NCBI GenBank assembly: GCA_022702545.1
Contig: JAHRBC010000001.1
Coordinates: 930,001-994,000 of the forward strand
From: Phycomyces nitens
Taxonomy: Eukaryota; Mucoromycota; Mucoromycetes; Mucorales; Phycomycetaceae
Direction: 5' to 3'
DNA length: 64,000 bases
The notes under the pieces: model-generated
Seen by the model: the letters and a program-made list of their open reading frames with translations, nothing else
Database searches by the model: none
Told to the model about the DNA's origin: nothing
Made by a program: the position numbers and the translations under genes
Part shown: positions 34,727-45,475 of the stretch, piece by piece
Numbering within the stretch: the first letter of the stretch is position 1
Layout of the letters: each line of letters starts with the position of its first letter

Positions 34727-37398
34727 CTACTCGTCATCGCTATCTTCATCAGACTCCTCTTCAGCATCATTGAGCCATTCGATAAATGCTGTCGATTTCT
34801 CTCTCAGCTTCTTTTCAGCAGGTGTACCAGACTTTGCAGCTTCAGATGTATACCACTTCATAACAGCATCCTCATCGACAACATCAGCATGGTATAACAG
34901 CTGAAGTGCACCTGCAAATAACTTTGCGAATTCATCTCGAGATGCACAGTAGTTCTACGGGACCGTTAGCCTTTTCTGTTGGATACTTGTACTCATTCAT
35001 ACCTGGAGTGTTAACAAGACATGTGCCTGATCGTCCAAACTGTGGGTGACCTTTGTGATCAAAGGACCCCACTTGTTGAACACGGTCTTCATGCTGCTGA
35101 CAGGGTTGGCAATGTCAATGTGGTCAATCAAAGCAGGGATAAGGACCTCTCTGACTTCGGTGTATGTACCATTGCTAGACATGCGGAGACCTGTGATCTC
35201 AAGTGCTGCTGTGTCGACAGAATGGTTTTCTTCCAGAGCTCTGCCGATTGTCTGTGCGATTTCATTCTTGAAGTCGGCCGACTGCTTGGCAGTTGTGACA
35301 GAGGAATCCAGGTTCCAGGCACCGCCAATAGAGGCACTGTCAGACTCGGCATCCGAAAAGTCGCCAATTTCAGAAGCACTGTCTGAGAGTTCATGATCCT
35401 CCAGAACAAGATCTGCCATGTCAAATGCTAATAGCCAGTATGTTTAGCTTATCCACGTCATCCTTTGAACTTACCCAGACCACCCAGCTTGTTGTTGCGA
35501 ACATCTTCCTCATCATCATCACCAACCCGATCTACCCAAAAGTAGACGGGTGCATGTTTGCCAGTCAAGACACGCTGGTGCTCTATTCCAGGACATTAGA
35601 AACAATAGAGATCCCAGAAACCCAGAATCCCCTTACCATCCTCTTCCTCTTCTTCCTCATCACTGTCATCTGCAAAGATGCTGTTCTTGGGCTGAGGTGA
35701 CAAGCTAAGCTTGGAGTATTTGGGAATAGTCTCCTTGGGTCCCAATACGACCTGTATACATACCAATTAGCCCGCCTTTCATCTTTGGGTAGAGTTTAGA
35801 CTTACACCAACGGATACAATAGACCCACTTTCGATCTTTGTACCCTCCAAAAGGATCACATTGTTTGCCAGGATACTCTTGGTAACCTTGCAGTTCTTTT
35901 CAATCACACAACCATCCCATAAGAATGCACCTTCCAAGACAACATTGTCGCCAATATGGCAGTTGCGTCCAATGACAGAGTGTGCAATACGTGCACTTTG
36001 TCCAATAACAGTTCCAGAACCAATCTGAACATCCTCATCAATCATACACGACCTATTCAAATGTCAATACCTGCCCATACTTGACCATTGTTTTTTGAAT
36101 AATTGAGCGTTTTGGCTTACCGTGAAAGAGAGACATTTCCAGACTTGTAGATATTTCCTCTTGAAAACTCATAATCATCACCCTGCTTGAGATTGGTCTC
36201 GGGGACCACTGGGAATGCCCAACGGTTAAGGATGTGTTTGCTACCCAAAAAATCAGCCTATTTTTCCCCCTTTTGCCTCATCTGCAAATCCTTTTTGTTA
36301 CCTGACAGTAGCATAGAGCTGCTCGTTCTCGACACGGGCAATATAAGGCTCGGATACAATGTGAGTATAGACTGTCTTTCCAAGAATATCAGAGGTCAAG
36401 ATTCCATGCAAAAAGTCTCTACGGTGACGCTGCCAGTCAAAGTTCTCTGACAGCAGAGCAGGAACCTGGTCTATAGAGTTAGTAATTGTTCCCTGGGCCA
36501 ATTAGTCTGGTCAAGGTACCTCTACAGAGCAAATATCCAAGCGAGGGTCTACCAAGTCGTTGCGGAATTCGACTTGTGTACGGTTCTCAAAGATCTCTGG
36601 AGACATCTCAAACCGAGTCTTTCGTGGCAAGGCAGTTACAGGCTCATAGAACAAGCAGCGCTCTGTCTTTGGGTCCAAGACAAACACACCTGTATTATCC
36701 TTGGGTCTAGATCAGCAGCAGGATTATTAGATTTTCCCGCAGTCATTTATGCAAGTATTCTACCTGGAGGGATGTGTGCGAGTGACCTCTTTGAGGACCA
36801 TGGTCATGATGGAGTTCTTGTCAGTCTTTTTGCGTGCACGATGGGCCTCGAGGGCTTTGTCGAGTTTGATGTTGGAAACAAGGTCGCCGGTGGTCAGGAT
36901 GAAATCGGAAGTGATGAGTTGACGGGCGTCCAATTCACGTAGAGCATCACCCACAGACATTGCATCAGGGGTCTGGACGATCTGGACATTAAGCTTGCAC
37001 TGGGGACTCAACCATGAAGAGTTTCTGTGTGTCCATGATTAATATAAATACTCCCCCAAAAAAAAATTCAAGGTAGTCTGGGAACCCACTCAAAATAAGC
37101 CTTGATCGCCTCAATGTGGGATGTGCAGACAATAAACACTTCTACTACATCAGCAATAGCAAGGACTTCGAGAGTATATTCAATCAAGGGAATGTTGCAG
37201 AGTGGCATGAGGCACTATGAGGAAAACACTATGAGTGCGTGCCTCTCGATAGGTCAACTTCTTTCTTACTCGAGGCAGCTCATGGGATATGGGAAGGAAA
37301 CGCTCATCGTAGCTGTCGGTCAAGATAACAGCTTGGAAAGGTTGTTCATCGGAATCACTGTTCTGGGCCTGAGTGGCTCGCTTGTTCTTTGGTGGCAT
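34727..37398 (-). CDS. GCD6: Translation initiation factor eIF2B subunit epsilon
   Basis: The catalytic subunit of the eIF2 guanine-nucleotide exchange factor. Eleven exons: 37398-37270, 37214-37090, 37024-36764, 36706-36520, 36465-36302, 36240-36121, 36052-35806, 35751-35637, 35582-35475, 35427-35003 and 34954-34727, giving 702 aa. The order is a short basic start, a nucleotidyltransferase-like domain (QAVILTDSYDERF, LPLCNIP-like PLCNIPLIEYTLE), left-handed beta-helix hexapeptide repeats (residues about 330-411: IGSGTVIGQSARI, NCHIGDNVVLEGAF), an acidic linker, and a C-terminal HEAT/W2 domain. The W2 domain ends with the expected aromatic and acidic boxes (AFIEWLNDAEEESDEDDE). Length and all domains fit the family. 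Confidence 0.95.
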
Positions 37399-38282
37399 GG
37401 TTGAATTAGTGAAGAAGCAGGGAAGTGTGGTGTGGGTTGATGAAAAAATCGTGAGTGACTGCGAATGTCAAGGAAGGCGAAAAAAAAATTAAAGACAATA
37501 GAGAAGGGGATATCTTACGAAAATTTATAATTTCTATATTTGTACAACAAATTTAAACTCACAAGAACATTTAATATCTCCGATAAGTCATAGAATTATG
37601 AAATTTTCGTAAAACTGGATGACGTCTAGCACATATTTTATTTTCTTACGAGAATTTGGCTCGAAATTTACGTAAAATCACGTAAATTTGCAAGGATTCT
37701 TTCATAACTAGGATCCAAATTTTCATAGGACTTTAAAAATGAAGCGATGTCTCACATTTAAGAACCGATTTAATCACAGCCCCTTAAAATTTATAAATTT
37801 TCATAAGATATCCCCTTCTCTAATGCTTCCTTCTCTCTCTTTTTTTCTTCTTAATTTAATTTATATTACCAGTTATTAAAATCAATATAAATATATAAAT
37901 ATATATAATATATATATATTGGCATAGATCGGCCCAGTGGTGAATTTGGGTGTATCTTTTTTGGTTAATAATGGCAAGGCAGAGTATTCTTTTTTTGGAA
38001 ACAAGTGACGTGTCAAGTGCTTCCTTGACGACGTCTAGTTGACGGGTATTACCACAACCTCAAATGAGATGCTGTTTGTATTGTAAAAAGAGTGGCAATA
38101 AATCAGGGCAGATTTGAGTAGATTAAAAGCTGGTACTTGTCTCAAAGAAGTATTAATTATTCAACCCATTTCGCCTGGACCCAAAGGGGTTCAATGAATT
38201 CGGGCATTGAATTTTCCCGAGAATGAAGAGCTGGTGGACGCTGATAGGCAAGTTTTATTTTTCTTCCTTCTTCTTCTCCAAG
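37399..38282. promoter_or_regulatory. Divergent region between eIF2B epsilon and Sec72, with a MITE
   Basis: 884 bp shared by two opposite genes. A 320-bp MITE occupies 37501-37820. The remainder is AT-rich; the 100 bp before Sec72 are pyrimidine-rich. Confidence 0.6.
37501..37820. mobile_element. MITE with 30-bp inverted repeats and TA duplication
   Basis: The left end GAGAAGGGGATATCTTAC and the reverse complement of the right end agree over 30 bp with one mismatch (37501-37530 versus 37791-37820). TA flanks both ends (37499-37500 and 37821-37822). There is no coding capacity. The TIR differs from those of the other TA-targeting elements here. Confidence 0.85.
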
Positions 38283-38879
38283 ATGACCGATATCATTTCT
38301 TTGGACGTCAGTGTCTCCAACGATGGAGAACGCATTCTGTGCAAGGCACATTCCAACGAAGTGTGTGAAAAGTGCCAAATGGATTGGACTGATCACAATG
38401 CGCTCGCGACTACTCTCAAACAAGTCAAAGACCTGCCTCCACCAAATGCACCCAATCCGGTACGCAATGCTCAGGTGAACCGATTAAAAGAAGAAGGCAA
38501 CAAGTTCTTTAAGCAGGTCAACTACAGTGAAGCAATTCGCTTCTACACCATGGCAGTCGAACTGTCCTGGGCCCGTCCTCTCTGGGAACCCCTGGCTTTC
38601 CAGTACGTCCGAGAAGAACTCGCGCCTGTGTTGAGCAACCGATCCGCTGCCCAGTTGGCCCTTAGGAATTACGTGGAAGCACTTGTGGATGCTGAAATGG
38701 TGACACGGCTGAAGCGTGAGTGGAGCAAGGGGTGGTTCCGCAAGGGTAAGGCCCTCATGGGTCTTAGTAGACCTGAAGAAGCTGCCGAAGCATTCCAGAC
38801 AGGTCTTCGGTTCGATCATGAGAGCGATGAACTCACAAAGGCATTAAAAGATGTAAATTCAGTATTGATTACAGCATAA
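38283..38879 (+). CDS. SEC72: Sec72-like subunit of the ER translocation complex (TPR protein)
   Basis: Part of the fungal Sec63-Sec62-Sec71-Sec72 complex for post-translational import into the ER, facing the cytosol. A single exon of 198 aa. The N-terminal part has the Sec72 pattern CKAHSNEVCEKCQMDW (a Cys-rich motif near 22-37). A Pro-rich hinge (PPPNAPNPVRNAQV) leads to three TPR units starting LKEEGNKFFKQVNY, then LSNRSAAQLAL and WSKGWFRKGKAL. I chose Met at 38283 because it starts the conserved region; an in-frame Met at 38223 would add 20 residues. Confidence 0.9.
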   Translation: MTDIISLDVSVSNDGERILCKAHSNEVCEKCQMDWTDHNALATTLKQVKDLPPPNAPNPVRNAQVNRLKEEGNKFFKQVNYSEAIRFYTMAVELSWARPLWEPLAFQYVREELAPVLSNRSAAQLALRNYVEALVDAEMVTRLKREWSKGWFRKGKALMGLSRPEEAAEAFQTGLRFDHESDELTKALKDVNSVLITA

Positions 38880-38960
38880 ACTATATTTTACTATTATTTG
38901 TTACCTCTATTTTGCTCTTCAATATCTTGTTTATTATGTTCTTTACTAATACAACACTCT

Positions 38961-40175
38961 TTATTTTAATACCATGGGAGACATCTTGGGACAGACAAGA
39001 TAAATAATGGCACTCATTTCATCTGTAACTTGAAATCCATCTATTTCCATCCGTAGGAGGCAAGAGTGGATAAATGGTTTGGCTAGGGTACAGAGGACAT
39101 TGATACGCTCGAGCTGCAAGACGCGTAAACCAGAAAAGCTGCTGAGAACCCAGTCGATATCCAAATCAACCGAGAAAGGCTTCACACGGCTGCCATTGAT
39201 CTTGATATGTCTGAGGCGGCAGGAGGGGGAAAGCAGCCTGAGAAACCGTCTTGTCTTGAAAAAGGCCCTATTATCAGTGATGTTTGAAAGCGACAGGGTC
39301 TCGAGATCACTCCAGACATATCCAGGCTTGAGTTCTTCAAGGGAATCATTATGGCGTTCAATCATATCTGGATCATCCTTGCTTTTCCAAGGGGCACGAA
39401 TGACTTGGATCGATAGTTGGGAAAGTTTTGGATACTTGTTTGCAAAGTACGAAATCCATTCGGGTGTCATTAATTTGATGCCTTTGATCTTAAAGCAATT
39501 TACGATGGATGGTGTGGGGCTGCTGGGGACATCTCCAGTAATCGTGAGTTCTCTCAGATATATTGATTGGAGATGTGGGGATGATCTGTGTATATTTTCA
39601 ATATCTTGGAATGTCAGGACTGGGCTGCCTTGGCCTGGTGTAGGCTTTATAACCTGTATCGTTAGGTCCTCCAAGCTTGGCATCTTACTGATCACTGCAC
39701 AGAGCAGGCTCTTTTGGAAACGCATGGCTGAAAAGTGAGTCAGATTTACGGCGTATGCATTAGAGATCTCAAGTGGAGCATATCTGGAATTGATGGCTAG
39801 GCGGGTCAGACTGGGCATACCCTCCTTTGGTTTTACGAGCTCGTTCCATAGCATGGCAGAAACACTTAGGTCTTGAAGGAACGGAAAGGCTTTCAGGATT
39901 AGACGCCAGTCTTGAGTCTTTTCGCCATTAGCCCATCGGATAGTAAAGGAACGGACAAGATACTTGTAGCTATTTGGAACATTGGATTGAGTCATCACAT
40001 TCGACTTGGTGAACCGGGTGCCTTGTCGTTCGTTCTTTAATTGGATCTTTGAATACAAGATGTATTTAAAGATATCATGCCATCTTCTAGACACAGACAC
40101 GCATGTAGCTTGATCTTTCAAGGGTAGAAAAGACGCGATAGTGTTGAGAAGGTCGTTTGATAGATTTTCCAGCAT
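38961..40175 (-). CDS. F-box protein with degenerate leucine-rich repeats
   Basis: A probable substrate adaptor of an SCF ubiquitin ligase. A single exon of 404 aa. The F-box is at residues about 1-45 (LSNDLLNTIASFLPLKDQ, then VSRRWHDIF). The rest has irregular LRR-like segments such as LTHFSAMRF, LEDLTIQVI, LSQLSIQVI, LETLSLSNI and LRVLQLERI. That is the usual F-box/LRR layout of Mucoromycota paralogue families. The substrate is not predictable. It is convergent with Sec72, with 81 bp between stops. Confidence 0.85.
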   Translation of the reverse strand: MLENLSNDLLNTIASFLPLKDQATCVSVSRRWHDIFKYILYSKIQLKNERQGTRFTKSNVMTQSNVPNSYKYLVRSFTIRWANGEKTQDWRLILKAFPFLQDLSVSAMLWNELVKPKEGMPSLTRLAINSRYAPLEISNAYAVNLTHFSAMRFQKSLLCAVISKMPSLEDLTIQVIKPTPGQGSPVLTFQDIENIHRSSPHLQSIYLRELTITGDVPSSPTPSIVNCFKIKGIKLMTPEWISYFANKYPKLSQLSIQVIRAPWKSKDDPDMIERHNDSLEELKPGYVWSDLETLSLSNITDNRAFFKTRRFLRLLSPSCRLRHIKINGSRVKPFSVDLDIDWVLSSFSGLRVLQLERINVLCTLAKPFIHSCLLRMEIDGFQVTDEMSAIIYLVCPKMSPMVLK

Positions 40176-40527
40176 TCTATTTTTCTTATTTTTATTTTTA
40201 TTTTGAGAAAATGATTGAAAAAATACGCCATTTTTATATCTTTTATATATTTTTATTATTATTATTTAGATACCTCTATATCTACAATGATAGAGTTCAT
40301 TGTGATTTATAAGTCTATTTGTTAGATAAAGAGATCTTGTCTTTTTGGATCATCAACCTGTTTAATTGTCTCTTGGCACCATTAGCAAGCAGGTTCAAAA
40401 GCACTGGCCAGATATGAAAACCTTCAAAATTGAAATTGAAATTGAAACACTTTTTTTTGTGCAAAGAAAATAATAATAAAATTACCTGTCACCTCTTTAC
40501 CAGATAGATCTTGCTTTTGTAAGCAGG
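40176..40527. promoter_or_regulatory. Divergent promoter between F-box and FCP1-domain genes
   Basis: 352 bp, AT-rich, with TATATCTTTTATATATTT near 40235. No defined operator was seen. Confidence 0.5.
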
Positions 40528-42711
40528 ATGGATCTAAGCAATGAATACTACCAAGCTGCATTCAGCAAGCCTACTGTCACATCACAATATCTCCAGCGGC
40601 AACTACTAATTATCGATCTCAATGGCACGCTTGTTTCACGTAGCAAACGCAAGGGTATGAAAATCCGTCCAATGCCAAGCAACTTTTTAGAATTCTGCTT
40701 TACGAATTTCGAGGTGATGGTCTGGAGCTCGGCACAGGCTACATCTGTAAACGACATGTGCCATCTTTTTGGAAACTATCGCAAACATCTAAAGCTCATT
40801 TGGAGCCGTGAAGATTTTGGATTGAGTCCCAGAGAATTCTACAGCGACACAGAGACTGTAAAGGATCTCTCTCGTGTTTGGTGGATCCTTCGAGACTTTG
40901 GGCCAACAAACACTATCCTTCTCGATGACACGCCCGCGAAATCTCTGTTGCAGCCTTACAACAGTGTTAATCTCAAGACATTTGATCACAAGGACTACAC
41001 AGAGTTTATGAGTGGAGACGGAGAACTAGAAGGCGTGATGGACTACCTGGCAAAATTACGGTACCAAACCAACGTTGCAAACTATGTACGATATTGCAAA
41101 TATGAAAGCCCCTGGATCCCCAAAAAGGAGCCATGGATGTTCCTGGTGGAGGAGTACACGTTCAACGAAGAAAATATCACACGCACTTTACATAACCTAA
41201 AGACCAACGAGTACAAAGATCTCTGCAAAATCGAGTTTGATCCACACACATGGGAGTACACGTATACATTTGCTCAGGTAGAGAATGCTCCAGAGAAAGA
41301 CGAGCAAGACTCGAGCAAGGCAGCCAAAGTACCAGCAGATTCGAACAATGATCCGCGTGCTGCTGCGAACAACATACATCCTATAGAAATCAAACAGGAA
41401 TTCTCGCCTGCCAATCCGTATAGCACTAATGTATCCCCCAGTCAACGTTCAGGTGCTGGTTCGCGTGTCCAAACATCTACAAACAAGACACCGCTTGGGC
41501 CACCCTCACATACTCTGGCTGGTCCATCTCGAGGCTTTAAAGACTCTAGTGGATCTGAGCCTACTGTGCCAGTACACACATATTTTGCTGACAGTCCCAG
41601 ATTGGAGACTGATTATTCGCCTTCCATGGCATCGTTTGTTAATTCGGTTAAAGAAAAGGTCGATGCAATCATTAACAAGCCAGGATTTAGCAAATCGCCA
41701 ACGAAGAGGATAACGCCAATCCAAGGGCAACAGGCCCCCGCTACTCCAGCCATGCATCCTGACAGAGCAATCCGAGCCTTTTCGCCTGACAAAGACACGC
41801 ATGCCAATTTTTTTAGCAAACCTATAAACCCAATACTTGTTGATCCACTCATGCATCCAGACAGGGCTGTCAGGGCTGTTGGGGTAATGCCAGTGTCTCC
41901 ACGTTCAGTTGTGAACCCGCAAAGAGAAATAATCAATACTGATCCTGTTGATAAAGAAATTGGACGCCCATTAATACACCCTGACCGAGCAGCAAGAAGT
42001 ACTTCGTTATCTAGCGAGACACCCAGACGTCCATTTAATGAACCTACCAAGTTGTCTCAAAAATCCATGAAAAATGTGAAAACTATTGCTCCTCCTCTTG
42101 TAAAAAGCAAGGGTAAAGAAAATATTTCGAGCCGTGATGCTCAGGATAGGCTTGACATGGAAAGAAGTAGATCTCCGTCGTACCGTCGAGCAAGAGATGA
42201 CTCTGACAGTCATGAAAATAGTCGCGAAAGAAAGCGAGCCAAGACCCACGACAGAGGACGTGATCGAAGCCGTGACAGAAGTCGCGATAGGAGCCGTGAC
42301 AGAAGCCGCGATAGAAGCCGTGATCGAAGCCGTGATCGAAGCCGTGATCGAAGCCGTGACAGGAGCCGTGACAGAAGTCGCGATCGTAGCCTTGAGAGAA
42401 GCCGTGAAAGAAGTCGCGGTAGGAGCCGTAATAGAAGTTGGGAACGAGGTAGAAGAGACATTCGAAGATACCTTGACCGAGGCAGGAGCAGAAGCACCAG
42501 CAGAAGCAACAGCAGAAGTAGAAGCAGAAGCAGCAGTAGAAGCCGAAGTCCTATAGGCAACTACAGAAACAGATCTCCACGCTATGATCGCACCCGGCGC
42601 TCTGAAACTGACAAACACAAGCAGACTTTGCAAAATAGCGAGAAAAAAGATAAGCGCAAACTTGTTCCTTGGGCTACTTTGTTTGAGGCAAAGAGAAAAT
42701 TGGAAACCTAG
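40528..42711 (+). CDS. FCP1/NIF-domain HAD protein with an SR-rich tail
   Basis: A single exon of 727 aa. Residues about 20-185 form an FCP1-homology (NIF) HAD domain: LLIIDLNGTLVSR with Asp30, EVMVWSSAQ and LLDDTPAKSL. The usual DxDx(T/V) motif is DLNGT here, so the second aspartate (general acid) is Asn32 and phosphatase activity is doubtful. The middle is disordered and carries three HPDRA(I/V/A)R motifs (about 410-490). The C-terminus has a long Arg-Asp-Arg-Ser repeat (DNA about 42250-42430) followed by RS dipeptides. Such tails bind splicing factors and pre-mRNA. The layout suggests a nuclear protein linking RNA polymerase or splicing machinery, perhaps as a pseudophosphatase. Confidence 0.85.
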   Translation: MDLSNEYYQAAFSKPTVTSQYLQRQLLIIDLNGTLVSRSKRKGMKIRPMPSNFLEFCFTNFEVMVWSSAQATSVNDMCHLFGNYRKHLKLIWSREDFGLSPREFYSDTETVKDLSRVWWILRDFGPTNTILLDDTPAKSLLQPYNSVNLKTFDHKDYTEFMSGDGELEGVMDYLAKLRYQTNVANYVRYCKYESPWIPKKEPWMFLVEEYTFNEENITRTLHNLKTNEYKDLCKIEFDPHTWEYTYTFAQVENAPEKDEQDSSKAAKVPADSNNDPRAAANNIHPIEIKQEFSPANPYSTNVSPSQRSGAGSRVQTSTNKTPLGPPSHTLAGPSRGFKDSSGSEPTVPVHTYFADSPRLETDYSPSMASFVNSVKEKVDAIINKPGFSKSPTKRITPIQGQQAPATPAMHPDRAIRAFSPDKDTHANFFSKPINPILVDPLMHPDRAVRAVGVMPVSPRSVVNPQREIINTDPVDKEIGRPLIHPDRAARSTSLSSETPRRPFNEPTKLSQKSMKNVKTIAPPLVKSKGKENISSRDAQDRLDMERSRSPSYRRARDDSDSHENSRERKRAKTHDRGRDRSRDRSRDRSRDRSRDRSRDRSRDRSRDRSRDRSRDRSRDRSLERSRERSRGRSRNRSWERGRRDIRRYLDRGRSRSTSRSNSRSRSRSSSRSRSPIGNYRNRSPRYDRTRRSETDKHKQTLQNSEKKDKRKLVPWATLFEAKRKLET

Positions 42712-42993
42712 CCTTCATCTCCCTCGAGATCAAGATCAATTAAATGTCTGGTTTAGATATACCTTTATAAACACATGTAAATTTGAAATGTACATTGAAG
42801 AAAGTTTAACAAAGGGCATTTCTGATTTATTTATTATTCCTATTGCATGTCTACTACTCTTTGACAGAGACACTATGGCTAGAATGTACAAGACAGACAG
42901 AATCCAGCTGCACGTTTCACGTCATGTACAAACATAGCGTGCAAAATGAAATCCTTCTTTCTTTCGTTTGTTTGTTTGCTCCAATCCCCCGTT

Positions 42994-44604
42994 TTAATCC
43001 AGTGATGCCAAACGCATCTTTTCTAACGGAATTGGAGTAAACTGGTGGACATCAATGTTCCTGAAGCGCAATTCTTCTTGGCAGTACAGTGGCACAAGTG
43101 AATGAATAAGGTCTGGCCGAATTGATAATTCTGTTGCCTGATATTAGGACACTTCTTTACCATTTATATCTACAATACCTTCATGAGTAAAATCAAACAG
43201 CAATGGCAGGTCTCGTCCTGTAGCCATCTTGGTGTCTGGGTTGCGGAGTTCGTCAAAAAATGGATGCACAAGAGCTTCACTGGCTGTCAGCCGTGTCTCG
43301 GGTTCATATTGCAAGATGCGTGAGATTAGATCAATAGCCTCTGGAGGTGTCCTTGAACGGAAGACCTAGACAGATAATTAGCCAAATACCCACATACTAG
43401 GCAAATTACCTTTGAAAAGGGGTGAGGCTTGATTTGGGGGAATTTATGGTCGGTGTAATGAGGGTTCATGGTTGCAATTTGCTCTTTAGACGGTGTGCCC
43501 AGCACTTTAATGATCTCTACCAGTTGATCGATGCCACTCTCTCCTGGGAATAAAGGCTGCCCAAGTAGCAGCTCACCCATGACACAACCAGCCGACCAAA
43601 CATCGATACTAGTCTTGTAAGACGTCGCTCCAAAGATCAATTCGGGTGCACGGTAATAGCGTGAGCAAATATAGGCTACGTTGGGTTCTCCTGCTACCAA
43701 GATTTTTGCACTACCCCAAAGTTTTTCTTGTTTAATTCAACATTTTTTCTTTTTGGCCTTCATTTCTCACCTTCCAAAATCACATAGCTTTAGTACACCA
43801 GTGACCGGGTTCACGAGCAGATTCTGAGGCTTGATGTCTCGATGGCAGATGCCAAGTGTGTGAGAATAAGCAAGCGAACGGAATAGCTGGTACATATATA
43901 GCTTCACAATCAACATTGGGACTGGTTGCTTGATCTTTGCATAGTGACGTGATACTCGGTGGACTGTCTCAGGCACGTATTCCATAACCAAGTTCAAGTA
44001 AACTTCGTCCTTCTTTGATCGTGTATAGAACATGCGAAAAAACCAAGTATAATAATACCGTATGAGCTCTACGTTTGACAGGTCATCTGGGGCCCTCTAC
44101 CAACAGCTGGTGCCGTTTTTACCTTTGCATCTCCTTGGGTGTAGAAATAAGCTTTGAGAGCACAGACATTCGGGTGGTCCATCAATCGCATGATTTGTAA
44201 TTCACGATTCTTAAATTAATCATAATATATATATAAATCAATATACATGTCCCAAAGAGTCCTTTATAAACAGCAAATTACCTTGAAGCGTCTGTCCTGT
44301 AGCACTTTTTTGATAGCACAATCCTCCCCGGTGTGTACAAGCTTGGCTTGATAGACGACTCCAAAAGATCCATTGCCAATTACTTTCTGATTGGTGTACT
44401 GTAGCTGGATATCAAGTCCAGTCTTTCCGTCCTTGGCAGGCACACGCACAGTTCGGAGAATATCGTTGGCGTCGCCTGTTGGAAGAGTATCATATTAGGA
44501 TTATCCATGGCGAATCTGCACTCACCTGAAAGCTTAAAATGGTTAAAGTTTGAGGTGGACATGGCCGAGGGATTGAATGATGCCGTGGCTTCGTTGTGGT
44601 TCAT
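42994..44604 (-). CDS. Glycogen synthase kinase 3 homologue (GSK3/shaggy)
   Basis: A CMGC-family Ser/Thr kinase acting in signalling, stress and cell-fate control. Seven exons: 44604-44526, 44475-44282, 44209-44123, 44012-43771, 43710-43410, 43365-43179 and 43130-42994, giving 408 aa. Visible motifs are GNGSFGVV (60-67), Lys82 in AIKK, the catalytic HRDIKPQN with Asp179, DFGSAK (198-203) and the activation loop SRYYRAPEL. The loop tyrosine (Tyr219 or Tyr220) is autophosphorylated in this family. The C-lobe ends with the GSK3 extension (ELSIRPDL, then FTPIPLEK). I see no RxxS-type inhibitory serine in the N-terminus, unlike animal GSK3. Confidence 0.94.
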
Positions 44605-45475
44605 TCGTTGATTTAGGGGAATATAAGATGAAAAAGAAAAAGATGCAAGCAGTAATGGCGTGGGATAGATGGCGTTAGACAAAAGGAAAATCCAAAGTAT
44701 GAACAACGTGTTAAGGGTAAAAAAGAAGAGGAGCTCAATGCGGGAGATGAAGTGACGCATCAGAAAGGAAACGTCACTATGTCTGTGGCCATTGCTTTTG
44801 TACAAGGCTTTTTATACTGCAGGCAGAATGAGGGAAATCATCTTGGATATTTTGGACTTTTGACTGTATATCCTAGTCATCAATAGTAAGCTTCTTGAGC
44901 TTGCCTGAATTGGATGGTCGATGGCAGGCTCCAGGTGCTTTGTAAAAGTCATGTATTCTGAACAAGTGTCTCTGGCAAGGCAGAACAATGAATTTACCGC
45001 CTTGGCTTGGTGTCTAGCTAGTTCTTGGTAGCAACTGTGTCTCTTGGGCTAGTAGACTGGCCTCTTTAATGATGTGTAATCCATATCTCTCGTGATTTTG
45101 TCATTGCAATTTGCCTATCCTGGCCGTTACTTTGCCAAATTTTCAGCTGACAAAATGGTAGAATGAAAATTCAAAGGCTCAATAAATCTCCTACTAAATA
45201 TATTCAAATTCATTCAAGCTCTTGTCATCGTTATGGCAAATTGTACACTGGCAAAGGTCCCCATGGCCTCTTGGTCGACATTGCCTGCTAGCTAAGCTGA
45301 CTATCAATCTCAAATGTGCCCTCATTATCGGTCAATTGTGCTTGGTATTACAAGCACTGAGGGAAATAATGAATTTGAAGAAATAGGGAGTTTTTGTCTA
45401 GAATCTCCATATACTTTAAGCCCAGTGGTTTCAGTAAAAATATTTTTTCTTTATTTTACAGTCACAGGCATTAAA
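44605..45475. other. Upstream region of GSK3
   Basis: Probable promoter, with no supported gene. Beyond about 45300 it approaches the left end of a decayed TIR element. Confidence 0.5.

Noticed and set aside
39079..39738. 219-codon plus-strand frame
   Set aside because: It is antisense to the F-box protein gene, which has a clear domain and start.
42134..42633. Ala/Val-rich and Leu/Arg-rich frames over the SR-rich tail on both strands
   Set aside because: They are shadows of the RDRS repeat in other frames.
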